Positions 34,733 to 42,890 of a stretch of 64,000 bases of DNA are shown piece after piece; position 1 is the first letter of the stretch; each line of letters begins with the position of its first letter. Below the pieces are notes generated by a model. That model was not told the DNA's origin. It did no database searches and worked only from the letters and a program-made list of their open reading frames with translations. Source of the DNA: Micromonospora cremea (lineage in GTDB: Bacteria; Actinomycetota; Actinomycetes; Mycobacteriales; Micromonosporaceae); NCBI RefSeq assembly GCF_900143515.1, contig NZ_FSQT01000002.1, positions 3,411,501 to 3,475,500 on the forward strand, written 5' to 3'. A program made the translations under genes and the position numbers.

Positions 34733-35477
34733 TGACTCCTCCTCGGGAGTGATAGGACCGGATGGGTGAGGTCCCGTGACTCGTCGTCGGGAAACGCATC
34801 GCCTGGTCAGTCGATGTCGTCCTCCCGACAGACGCTCTCGTCAGTATCGACATGCATCCATCAATTTGCAAGATGCGGGTCGATGGACGAGCGTGCAGGT
34901 TATGAAACCGCCGATCCGGCACTGGTGCTGGTCACGGGCTCGAAGTTGATTGATCAGCCCGGGGCAACGGCGGAGCGCAAGCGAACGGGGTCGGCTGGGG
35001 TCAACCCGCTCGCCACTCGCGCGGGGGGCTCAGCTGCTGGGATTCGACCTTTACCCGGCTACCGTTCAGAGAATGGATCGAGACCTCCCGACGGGCCGCC
35101 GCCGCTGTCGCTCCGCGGCCGTGACGCCTGACGCCCGGCAGCTGGCGCGGACAGCGGGAAGCCCAGCGGGCCGCCACAGAACGACAGACCGTTGACCGGT
35201 GGTGTGGTGGGCCGGCAGCCGGCCGAGGCGCGGCGGCCGTCGCACGTCCGCGCCGTACTCCTCGGGCCGGCAGTCGCCGGCAGGCCAGGGCCTGCCCGGA
35301 TTGCGCGCGCCGCATACCCACCACGGCCTCGTCGGAGGTAAACCGGCGCGCGCTCGCAGTCCCCTGCCAAGAACGAATTGACATGAAAGCCAGCAGCGCA
35401 AGGGATCCGGGCTGTCGTCCGTCACGTCATTGAGATCCGAATCAGGCTGGGTGCCTGGTCATGCTACGTTCCCGATC
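34733..35477. other. Gap with repeat R1 copy 2
   Basis: Upstream region of the protease gene (34733-35000), then repeat R1 at 35134-35224 and flanking GC-rich sequence. No gene seen. Confidence 0.5.
35134..35224. repeat. Interspersed repeat R1, copy 2
   Basis: Counterpart of 20031-20119, same orientation, 15.1 kb apart. Core GTTGACCGGTGGTGTGGTGG and palindrome GGCCGGCAGCCGGCC are identical; the upstream half differs at about ten positions. Confidence 0.6.
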
Positions 35478-36236
35478 GTGGCGGTCGACCGGAGCCTGGA
35501 TCTGGATCTCGGTGTCGAGCAGCGCCCGTCCGACTCGCCGTATGTCGAGCGGATCTACCGAGCCGGCGAGGTGACTGGGCCGTTGCCGGCGCGGATGCGG
35601 TCGGTCGCGAACTCGAACTGGGAGTTCGTGGTCTGGCATGACCGGGGCGAGACGAATGTGGCGGTGCGCGGTCCCGAGACGATGCCTACGGTCCTGGACT
35701 TGGCCCCGGGTGACGGCGAAACCTTCGGGATCATCTTCAAACACGGTGCGTTCCTGGCGCCGATGCCGGTGTCGGCCCTGGTCGACACCGCGGTGTCGAG
35801 CCCGCACACGACGGCACGCATGTTCGTCCTGCAGGGCGACGAGTGGCAGCTACCGACCTACGACAACGCCGACGCCTTCGTGGATCGCCTGGTCCGTGCC
35901 GGACTGCTGGTCCGCGATCCGCTGGTCACCGATGTTCTCCGAGGGGACACGACCACCTTGGTCACGCCTCGATCCGTGCAGCGTCGGGTGGTCGTGGCGA
36001 CCGGGCTGACCCAGGGCACGATTCGGCAGATCGAGCGGGCCAGGAAAGCTGCGATTCTCTTGATCCAGGGCGCGGCTGCGATCGAGGTAGTGCAGCAGGT
36101 CGGGTACCACGACCAGCCGCACATGGCTCGTTCGTTGACCCGCTTCCTGGGACGTACAGCGACCCAGTTACGGCGGCCCGACGCCAACGAGGTGCTGTCG
36201 CTTCTGTACAAGACCGACACCGAGGTACGCCCATAA
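35478..36236 (+). CDS. AraC-family transcriptional regulator
   Basis: 252 residues if started at GTG 35478 (a TTG at 35430 is the only upstream choice). N-terminal beta-rich sensor part (VERIYRAGEVTGPLPARMRS, FGIIFKHGAFLAPMPVSALV), C-terminal AraC HTH with TQGTIRQIERARKAAILLIQ and VVQQVGYHDQPHMARSLTRF. Followed 56 bases later by a VOC-family gene, a common pairing in which the regulator likely controls the enzyme. Confidence 0.88.
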   Translation: MAVDRSLDLDLGVEQRPSDSPYVERIYRAGEVTGPLPARMRSVANSNWEFVVWHDRGETNVAVRGPETMPTVLDLAPGDGETFGIIFKHGAFLAPMPVSALVDTAVSSPHTTARMFVLQGDEWQLPTYDNADAFVDRLVRAGLLVRDPLVTDVLRGDTTTLVTPRSVQRRVVVATGLTQGTIRQIERARKAAILLIQGAAAIEVVQQVGYHDQPHMARSLTRFLGRTATQLRRPDANEVLSLLYKTDTEVRP

Positions 36237-36292
36237 CGTTGTGTTGACGCCGGAGCACACCGGCACGACAGAACGTCCTGGAAGGCACTGAG

Positions 36293-36715
36293 ATGTCGTA
36301 CACACAGATCTACGTCAACCTGCCGGTCGCCGACTTGGAGGCGAGCAAGAAGGTCTACACGGCGATGGGTGGAACGATCAATCCGCAGTTCACCGACGAC
36401 ACCTCCGCCCAGGTGGTGCTCAGCGAGGCGATCGCCGTGCAACTGATGACACCCGAGCAGTTCGCGACGTTCACCAAGCGGCCCATCGCGCATGGCGCGA
36501 TAGAGGTGATCAACGCCCTTGCCGCCCGGTCGCGCGAGGAGGTCGACCGCTTCGCGGACGCGGCGCTTGCCGCCGGCGCCACCGAGCCACGCCCGGCCCA
36601 GGACTTGGGCTGGCTGTACAACCGGGCGATCGACGACCCAGATGGCCATTGCTGGGAACTCCTGGCCTACGACCCGAGCGCCGTGGGCGACGATCCGACC
36701 ACCGGTCAGGACTGA
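36293..36715 (+). CDS. VOC/glyoxalase-family protein
   Basis: 140 residues. Starts YTQIYVNLPVADLEASKKVYT and ends LYNRAIDDPDGHCWELLAYD, the two beta-alpha-beta modules of the vicinal-oxygen-chelate fold. The family includes extradiol dioxygenases and antibiotic-binding proteins; this subgroup is uncharacterised. The His/Glu in DGHCWEL is a likely metal site. Probably regulated by the upstream AraC gene. Confidence 0.9.
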   Translation: MSYTQIYVNLPVADLEASKKVYTAMGGTINPQFTDDTSAQVVLSEAIAVQLMTPEQFATFTKRPIAHGAIEVINALAARSREEVDRFADAALAAGATEPRPAQDLGWLYNRAIDDPDGHCWELLAYDPSAVGDDPTTGQD

Positions 36716-37132
36716 CCGGGGTCTCGGTGCCACGCCGCGCAGGCATGTCCCACCGGACGTGATGCTCAGCAAGGTGGGGCACGACTCGGCCTTGACTGAA
36801 TGACTAGCCGAGTGACCGTCGGAGTGCACCCTGGCGGACGAGCGTGGACGCCGGGGGACCACTGCAGCAGCTCACCCGCCGTAAAGCGCCAGGTCAAAGC
36901 CAGGTGTAGGTTGCCTGGGGGTCAAGGAGTCCAGGGAGCACGACGACCAGGTTGTGGACCTATCGGTCACGTGAGCGGCTGAACATCGTGTCGGCTCCGC
37001 CTGAAAACTGACCACGTGGTTCCGCCGTCACAGTCGTTCCTTCCGCGAGGCAGCCCATGGCGGCCTGGTCGTCGATCACAACGTACCGAGCGCCTCGCGC
37101 GGCCTGTCACACCCTTACCCGCGCTGCGGAAC
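36716..37132. other. Non-coding gap with attachment-like repeat
   Basis: Contains the 18-bp repeat GTTGCCTGGGGGTCAAGG at 36910-36927 (copy at 25623). It is preceded by AAAGCCAGGTGTAG, a context often seen beside tRNA-derived attachment sites. No gene. Confidence 0.45.
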
Positions 37133-37762
37133 CTAACGCGTGGGTTTGATCGCGCGGAGACGCTCGACGGTGCCGAGCTTAAAACGCTCGCTTTCCTCCA
37201 CGACGAAGCCGGCGTCCTGGACCATCGGTAGTGGGTGGCGGGTCTGATAGTCGCCAGCGAACCGGAGCGTTGCCTTCTCCCATAGGCGTTGCAGCGTCAG
37301 GAGGAGGCGGTTGGTGGCGGCGACGTGGTCGAGCAGGACGAGCCGGCCGCCGGGGCGTAGCACGCGGTGCATTTCAGCGACGGCGCCCCGATCGTCGGCA
37401 ACGCTGCACAGGGACAGCGTGCAGATGACCGTGTCGAATGATGCGCCGTCGTACGGCAATTGCTCTGCGGGCGCTTCCGCGAGGTCGACGTTGAGGCCGA
37501 GGCCGGCCGCGCGTTTGCCGGCAACGGCGAGCATCGCGGGGGAAAGGTCGACGCCGGTCAGTCGGGTGCCGGGCGGGTAGTGGGGGAGATTGAGGCCGGT
37601 ACCGATGGCGACCTCCAGCACGTCGCCGTGGGCTTGGGCACAAGCCCACGGCCGGTGGTCCCGGCCGATGAGCAGGGGTTCGAAGCTTCGCATCTGGCGG
37701 TCGTAGCCGGGGGCCATGCGGTCCCAGATGCGCCGGTTGCGGTCGAGCGGTTCGATGGTCAT
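37133..37762 (-). CDS. Class I SAM-dependent methyltransferase (UbiE-like)
   Basis: 209 residues. SAM motifs: I VLEVAIGTGLNLPHY, II GVDLSPAMLAVAG, post-motif DTVICTLSLCSV, III LRPGGRLVLLDHV. Related to ubiquinone/phospholipid methyltransferases. It is 15 bases downstream of an ABC permease gene and is the last gene of that TetR-controlled unit, so it may modify the exported compound or a membrane lipid (inference). Confidence 0.9.
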   Translation of the reverse strand: MTIEPLDRNRRIWDRMAPGYDRQMRSFEPLLIGRDHRPWACAQAHGDVLEVAIGTGLNLPHYPPGTRLTGVDLSPAMLAVAGKRAAGLGLNVDLAEAPAEQLPYDGASFDTVICTLSLCSVADDRGAVAEMHRVLRPGGRLVLLDHVAATNRLLLTLQRLWEKATLRFAGDYQTRHPLPMVQDAGFVVEESERFKLGTVERLRAIKPTR

Positions 37763-37777
37763 GGTGGCCTCCGATGA

Positions 37778-38623
37778 TCAGGTGACGGTGCGGCGGTAGG
37801 CGCGGACGGCCAGCGGCACACAGGCTGCGGTGATGGCTGTGGCCCAGAGCAGTGCCAGGCCGACCTGCGCGCCGACGGTTTGGCCGGCGGGCAGCGCCCC
37901 GGGGCCGAGAATGAGGCCGCGTACCGCATTCGCGGTCGCGGTGACGGGTTGGTGGGTGGCGAACGGTTGAAGCCATGCGGGCATCGACTGCGCCGGTACG
38001 AAGACGGCGCTGGTGAACCCGAGCGGGAACACCACGACATAGACGGCGGCTTGGACGGCTTCGGCGGTGCGCACGACCAGTCCGACGACCGCCATCGCCC
38101 ACGACCAGGCGTACCCGAAGGCTAGGGCGACCACGACGCCGGCGACCAGGCCGAGGAAACTGGTTTGCCAGCGGAAGCCGATGAGGAAGCCGACGCCGGC
38201 CATCAGCGTGAGCGTCCCGGTCGAGCGGACCAGGTCGGAGAAGGTACGTCCGGCTAGTACGGCGACCCGTGCCATCGGCAGGGACCGGAACCGGTCGATG
38301 GTGCCTTTGGCGAGGTCGTCGGCGAGTCCGGACGCGGTGCCGGCACCGCCGAACAGCGCGAACTGCGCCAGCAGGCCGGGGACGAGCCAGTTGACGTACT
38401 TCCCGCCGGTCGCCGGCGGCAGCGCGGTCTGCACGGCACCGCCGAAGACGTAGGTGAACATCACGATGAAGACGACCGGCATGATGCTGGAGACCAGCAG
38501 CACCCCAGGCAGTCGTACGGTGTGAAGCAGGTTGCGCTGGGTGAGCACGACGATGTCGCGGGCGGCGCGGCGCAGTCCCGGCGGGTGCACGACGGTTTGT
38601 GTGATAGCTGCGGCGATGCTCAT
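37778..38623 (-). CDS. ABC-2 type transporter permease (DrrB-like)
   Basis: 281 residues, six membrane helices, with the ABC-2 pattern GVLLVSSIMPVVFIVMFTYVFG and SALTSGLADDLAKG-like loop (GTASGLADDLAKGTIDRFRS) typical of DrrB drug exporters. ATG overlaps the ATPase stop (ATGA). Pairs with the upstream ATPase to export a hydrophobic drug or lipid. Confidence 0.92.
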   Translation of the reverse strand: MSIAAAITQTVVHPPGLRRAARDIVVLTQRNLLHTVRLPGVLLVSSIMPVVFIVMFTYVFGGAVQTALPPATGGKYVNWLVPGLLAQFALFGGAGTASGLADDLAKGTIDRFRSLPMARVAVLAGRTFSDLVRSTGTLTLMAGVGFLIGFRWQTSFLGLVAGVVVALAFGYAWSWAMAVVGLVVRTAEAVQAAVYVVVFPLGFTSAVFVPAQSMPAWLQPFATHQPVTATANAVRGLILGPGALPAGQTVGAQVGLALLWATAITAACVPLAVRAYRRTVT

Positions 38624-39579
38624 CGGGCGGCCCTCGCAGTGCTAGTCGGCGGTTTGGTGAGACTCAGGAAGGCCTCGTCGAGCGTCGGCTTACGCAGGCC
38701 GATCGATGCCGGTGCGACGCCGGCAACATCGAGGCGGTGCAGCACGTCCTGCAGTGACCGTTTCCCCTGTGGCGCCGGGACAACGATGGGCAGTCGCGCG
38801 CCGTCGGTCCGTGGGGCGTCGTAGATGTCACGGAGCGCGGCGAGCGTGTTGGGGCGGTCGTGGTCGGCCACGTCGAGTTCGACCACCGCGTCGCCGACTC
38901 GGTCCTTGAGTTCGCCGGTGGTCCCTTCGCTGACGATCCGGCCGTGGTTGATCAGGGCGATCCGGTCGGCGAGCCGGTCGGCCTCCTCGAGGTACTGGGT
39001 GGTGAGCAGCACCGTCGTGCCGCCGTCGACGAGGTCGCGGACCAGGTCCCACAGGTGGCGTCGGCTGGCTGGGTCGACGCCGGTCGTCGGCTCGTCGAGG
39101 AACAACACGGGTGGAGCGCCGACGAGGGACGCGGCAAGGTCCAGCCGTCGGCGCATGCCCCCTGAGTAGGTGCGCACAGGGCGGTCACCGACACCGGCAA
39201 GGTCGATGCATTCCAGGACGTCGGCGGCGCGACGGCGGGCCTCGCGCCGGGTCAACCCATAGAGGAGGCCGACCATTTCGACGTTCTCGCGCCCGGTCAG
39301 GTAGTCGTCGACCGCCGCGTACTGCCCGGCCAGGCCGATCCGGTTCCGCACGCCGGCCGCATCCCCACGCACGTCGAGACCGGCGACCCGGGCCGTGCCG
39401 GCATCCAGCGGGAGAAGTGTGGCCAGGACGCGGATCAGGGTGGTCTTGCCGGCGCCGTTGGGACCGAGCAGTCCGTAGACGACGCCGGAAGGCACCCGAA
39501 GGCTCAGCCCGTCTAAGGCCCGGTGGCCGCCGCGGAAGGTCTTCACCGCGTCGTCAACCAGGATGATGAAATCGTCCAC
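38620..39579 (-). CDS. ABC transporter ATP-binding protein (DrrA-like)
   Basis: 319 residues. Walker A GPNGAGKTT, signature YSGGMRRRLD, Walker B PVLFLDEPTTGVD, then a DrrA-type C-terminal domain ending KPTLDEAFLSLT. GTG 39579 (VDDFIILVDDAVKTF) is preferred because GGGAGGT lies five bases upstream; an ATG five codons earlier lacks a site. Homologous to daunorubicin/ABC-2 drug exporters. First gene of the exporter-methyltransferase unit, divergent from its likely TetR repressor. Confidence 0.93.
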   Translation of the reverse strand: MDDFIILVDDAVKTFRGGHRALDGLSLRVPSGVVYGLLGPNGAGKTTLIRVLATLLPLDAGTARVAGLDVRGDAAGVRNRIGLAGQYAAVDDYLTGRENVEMVGLLYGLTRREARRRAADVLECIDLAGVGDRPVRTYSGGMRRRLDLAASLVGAPPVLFLDEPTTGVDPASRRHLWDLVRDLVDGGTTVLLTTQYLEEADRLADRIALINHGRIVSEGTTGELKDRVGDAVVELDVADHDRPNTLAALRDIYDAPRTDGARLPIVVPAPQGKRSLQDVLHRLDVAGVAPASIGLRKPTLDEAFLSLTKPPTSTARAAR

Positions 39580-39607
39580 CGGTACCTCCCACATGTCGAC
39601 TGCAGAA

Positions 39608-39627
39608 TGTAGACGCTAGCGTATACA
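39608..39627. promoter_or_regulatory. TetR operator palindrome
   Basis: TGTAGACGCTAGCGTATACA is a 20-bp palindrome with a single mismatched pair (G5/T16). It sits midway between the divergent DrrA-like and TetR genes, the standard place for a repressor that controls both. Confidence 0.75.
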
Positions 39628-39670
39628 CTCCGAGTTGTAAACTGCCTAGACCAGGCAACAGGAGGGGACA

Positions 39671-40249
39671 ATGGCAGAACAGCTGAGCCAGGCGACTCGA
39701 CGCCTACCGCGAGCCGAACGGCGGGAACAGATCATCACGGCCGCGACACGAGCCTTCGCTGCCGCCGGCTTCGCCGCCACCAACCTGGACGACATCGCCA
39801 CCGAAGCGGGCATCAGCCGAGCAATCCTCTACCGCCACTTCGACTCCAAGACCGACCTCTACCAAGCAGTCCTCGACAGCGCCTGCGGTCGGTTGATCGC
39901 TGCGGTCGGAGCGGACGAGTTCACCGAGGCGAGCATCCCCGGACTGCTGCGCGCAGGGGCGGACGACCCCGCCGGTTTCCGGCTGCTGTTCCACCACGCC
40001 GTACGAGAACCCGAGTTCCGGCACGCGATGGATCAATTCCAAATGAACATGACCACCGTCGCCCACAAGCACCTCGCCAGCAGCATCCCGGACCCGCAGT
40101 GGGCGGCCTGGGCCGCCCAACTCGTGCCCACCGTTGCCATTGCCGCAGTAACGGCGTGGCTCGACGCGGGCCAGCCCGATCCAGACGGTGCGGCCGATCG
40201 GATCATGGAGGCGGTCAACGGCGTCATCGCCGCCGCGCAGCGCGCCTGA
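39671..40249 (+). CDS. TetR-family transcriptional regulator
   Basis: 192 residues. HTH: REQIITAATRAFAAAGFAAT, IATEAGISRAILYRHFDSKT. C-terminal ligand domain with HHAVREPEFRHAMDQF. ACAGGAGGGGACA provides a strong ribosome-binding site. Likely represses the divergent exporter operon through the 39608-39627 palindrome, released by the exported compound. Confidence 0.93.
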   Translation: MAEQLSQATRRLPRAERREQIITAATRAFAAAGFAATNLDDIATEAGISRAILYRHFDSKTDLYQAVLDSACGRLIAAVGADEFTEASIPGLLRAGADDPAGFRLLFHHAVREPEFRHAMDQFQMNMTTVAHKHLASSIPDPQWAAWAAQLVPTVAIAAVTAWLDAGQPDPDGAADRIMEAVNGVIAAAQRA

Positions 40250-40954
40250 CGCCTAGCTAAGTCGACGCACTGAGTAGCCACGCGAGTAGCCAAGGCGGTG
40301 CATCCGTCCGAACCGCCCCATGCATCGGCGGAAGGGCGGAGCAGCGCCGCCCGAGGCTGACGGCTCTGTGCCTACTCCTGCCAGTGTGGGGGTCGACGCG
40401 TGCCTGACATCAGCAGGTGACATGAACCGAGCCGATCATCGGCGAACATCAGCGGACGGACCAGAGGAAGCCCCCGGATGTCCCGAAGGGTGGTGCACAC
40501 AGCGACCATCGCCGGACGCGCCTTACAAGCGAGGGGTCGAGCGGCGAATGACTCGCTCGTCGCCCAGGGAGGCCGCTCTATTGCGGTGTTGGATGCCCAG
40601 GTGTTGACCGCCACCGATGGTTAGCGGCGCGGCCCGACGTGATCGGGACGTGGTGCCCGGGTCAAGCGTCGCCTGGCAGTGTGGGGCACAGAGGGGGCAC
40701 AAGACACCGTCAAACGTCGTCAAACAGCGAGCGACTACGGCAGCCCGAAGCGTCCTGTGAGCAGGTGTCCCCTAGGGTTTCCGCTGGTCGGATGATCGGG
40801 GCTCTGAGTTCCGCTTCAACTCAACCAGGTGGGTTGGTTGGCAAATAGCGGGCAGCGGGCAGCTGGCTTCAGTGCAGCAGCGGTGCAGCTGCGGCCCGTC
40901 CAAGCTCAGCCCACCCGCTGCCACCTTAGCTGCGCTGCCACTTATGATGGCGCG
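40250..40954. repeat. Gap containing repeat R2, copy 2 (40522-40819)
   Basis: The segment 40522-40819 matches 26779-27188 (see that entry) without the 110-base insertion. Bases 40250-40520 and 40820-40954 show no gene. The copy lies at the right edge of the repeat-rich region. Confidence 0.55.
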
Positions 40955-41425
40955 ATGCCGCTCGCAGTGCGCTGGACTCGGCTGCTGATGGTGGTATCGG
41001 CAGCCGGCTTTACAGTCGCGGCCTTCGCAATCCGCGCCACGATGGACGGGCCCATCGAACAGTACTCAGGCGCCGCCTTGTCCGCGGCCATCGTCTACAC
41101 GATAGTGATCTTCATATGGCCGCTGATCTCCCCACTGGCCGCCGGCAGCGCCGCGATCGCATACTGCTGGTTCATCGAGTTTGCACAGCTCACCCCCATA
41201 CCCGCGGCACTCTCCCAACGCAGCTGGCTCGCGCGCCAGCTGCTAGGCGCCCAGTTCGACCTCATTGATGTTGCCTGGTACCCCGTCGGCGTCATCCCAT
41301 TGGTCGCCGCGCATTGGTTCCTCCGTGCCCGCACACGTTCCCAAACAAACCCGACACCCGCTGAGTCGGGCCGTGGTTGGGCCGTCGTGGCCCTCATGGG
41401 ACCGTCGAACGCCGACCAAGAATGA
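40955..41425 (+). CDS. DUF2809-like small membrane protein
   Basis: 156 residues from ATG 40955, four to five helices. Contains AAIVYTIVIFIWPLISPL, WFIEFAQLTPIPAALSQRSW, GAQFDLIDVAWYPVGVIPLV: the DUF2809 pattern of an E-F/Q-L loop and a final D-x-x-x-Y-x-x-G helix. Function of the family unknown. Upstream frame to 40829 is repeat-derived and was excluded. Confidence 0.7.
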   Translation: MPLAVRWTRLLMVVSAAGFTVAAFAIRATMDGPIEQYSGAALSAAIVYTIVIFIWPLISPLAAGSAAIAYCWFIEFAQLTPIPAALSQRSWLARQLLGAQFDLIDVAWYPVGVIPLVAAHWFLRARTRSQTNPTPAESGRGWAVVALMGPSNADQE

Positions 41426-41521
41426 CCGACGACGACCAGCAGCGCCCTAAGAAACAGCAGGTCAGCGATCATGTGACGGTGGCTGACCTGGTGGGCGACG
41501 GACGAGTCGACCTGTACGCCG
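41399..41521. repeat. Repeat R3, copy 2
   Basis: Counterpart of 22390-22512, same orientation, 19.0 kb apart. Keeps AAGAAACAGCAGGTCAGC and the hairpin arms CAGGTCAGC / GCTGACCTG. It overlaps the last codons of the DUF2809-like gene and precedes the ECF41 partner gene. Confidence 0.6.
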
Positions 41522-41601
41522 ACGATCTTGACAATGATCGTGCCGCCCTCGGCAGCGAAGCGGGTGCGATCGCATCGAGGGCGCCCGCTCCGCGTCGTGC
41601 T

Positions 41602-42798
41602 CTACGCCACCACCTGGACGGCCGAGCCCGCTGCGGCCCGCTGCCGCGTGACGCGGCGGCGTCGGGTCGGGAGCCCGAGAGTCGGGTTGGCGACGCCCCA
41701 GGCGGCGGCCTTGCAGATCAGCTCCTTGTAGACGGCGGCGAGCCGTCCGGTCAAGACCGCCTGCACGGCGCGGTCGTCGGCGGTGACGAACTGGATCAAG
41801 CCCTCCTTGCGGCCCAGCGAGATGCACTGCTGGAAGTAGCGGATCGACGTATTCGGGAGCTTCCCGCCGGTCAGGCGCGCCGCGATCGTGTCGGCGGCCT
41901 GCCACGCGGTCGGAGTTCCTGAGGCGCACGACATCCGCAGCGGCTTGTCCCCGGGGCCCATCACCATGGCCGCGTCGCCGACGGCGTACACGTCCGGGTG
42001 CGAGACCGAGCGCATGGTCCCGTCGACCACGATCTGGCCGGTGCCGGTGACCTCAACGGCGGTCGCCTTCGCGATCGGGTGGACCGAGAAGCCGGTGGTC
42101 CACACGGTGACCCCGGCCGCGATGGCCTTGCCGTCGGCGGTGGCGACGCGGTCGGCTTCGACGCCGGTGACGGCAGCGTGCTCGTGCACGGTGATCCCGA
42201 GCTTGCCGAAGACCTTCCGCAGGTGCTCGCGGCCCTTAGGCGAGAGCCAGTCGCCGAGGCCGCCGCGGGCGGCGAGGGCGACGTCTAGGTCCGGGCGGGC
42301 CTCGGCGATCTCGGTTGCGGCCTCCACGCCGGTGAGGCCGCCGCCGACGACGACCACGGTCTGCCCGGCGTCGAGGCGGGCCAGGCGCTCGCGCAGCCGG
42401 AGTGCTCCGGGGCGGCTGGCGATCTCATAGGCGTGCTCGGCGGTCCCGGGTACGCCTTGGGCGTTCCAGCCGCTGCCGAGGGCGTAAACGAGCGTGTCGT
42501 AGGCGAGTTCTTCGGCGCCGTTCGCGTCGATGACAGCGACGGTCTTGCGGTCGACGTCGACGCCGGTGACCTTCGCGAGCCTCAGTTCGACGCCGGTGCC
42601 CGCGAACATCTCGCTGAATGGCCGGGGCTTGAGGTCCTGGCCAGCCGCCAGCTGGTGCATGCGGACGCGTTCGACGAAGTCGGGCTCGGCGTTGACGAGG
42701 GTGATGGCGGCGTCCTCGCGGCAGAGCCGCTTGGCGAGGCGGCCGGCGGCGATGGCTCCGGTGTATCCGGCTCCGAGGACGATGATGCGCTGCTGCAT
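41602..42798 (-). CDS. NAD(P)/FAD-dependent oxidoreductase (NDH-2-like), ECF41 partner
   Basis: 398 residues. FAD-binding motif VLGAGYTGAIAAGRLAKRL at 6-24, NAD(P) motif VVVVGGGLTGVEAATEIAE near 150, and the second FAD segment HPDVYAVGDAAMV. Closest in layout to type II NADH dehydrogenases and AIF-like proteins. Located directly downstream of an ECF41-type sigma gene; such sigma factors are known to sit beside carboxymuconolactone decarboxylases, oxidoreductases or epimerases and to control them. A CRP-like palindrome lies 71 bases upstream of ATG 42798. Confidence 0.92.
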   Translation of the reverse strand: MQQRIIVLGAGYTGAIAAGRLAKRLCREDAAITLVNAEPDFVERVRMHQLAAGQDLKPRPFSEMFAGTGVELRLAKVTGVDVDRKTVAVIDANGAEELAYDTLVYALGSGWNAQGVPGTAEHAYEIASRPGALRLRERLARLDAGQTVVVVGGGLTGVEAATEIAEARPDLDVALAARGGLGDWLSPKGREHLRKVFGKLGITVHEHAAVTGVEADRVATADGKAIAAGVTVWTTGFSVHPIAKATAVEVTGTGQIVVDGTMRSVSHPDVYAVGDAAMVMGPGDKPLRMSCASGTPTAWQAADTIAARLTGGKLPNTSIRYFQQCISLGRKEGLIQFVTADDRAVQAVLTGRLAAVYKELICKAAAWGVANPTLGLPTRRRRVTRQRAAAGSAVQVVA

Positions 42799-42868
42799 TT
42801 CCGTGCTCCCATCTCGCTTGTCTCGCCACTTGAACCGGGCGGCCCCCCAATTCCTGACAGGAACGCGA

Positions 42869-42884
42869 TGTGAAGCACCTCACA
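42869..42884. promoter_or_regulatory. CRP/FNR-like palindrome TGTGA-N6-TCACA
   Basis: Perfect half-sites TGTGA and TCACA with a six-base spacer (AAGCAC C), just after the sigma gene stop and before the oxidoreductase start. This matches the consensus of Crp/Fnr-family regulators of actinobacteria. Confidence 0.5.
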
Positions 42885-42890
42885 TGATCG

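Noticed and set aside
42799..42890. ECF41 promoter TGTCACA-N16-CGTC before the oxidoreductase
   Set aside because: Only TGTCAGG without a good -10 was found; not reported as a promoter.
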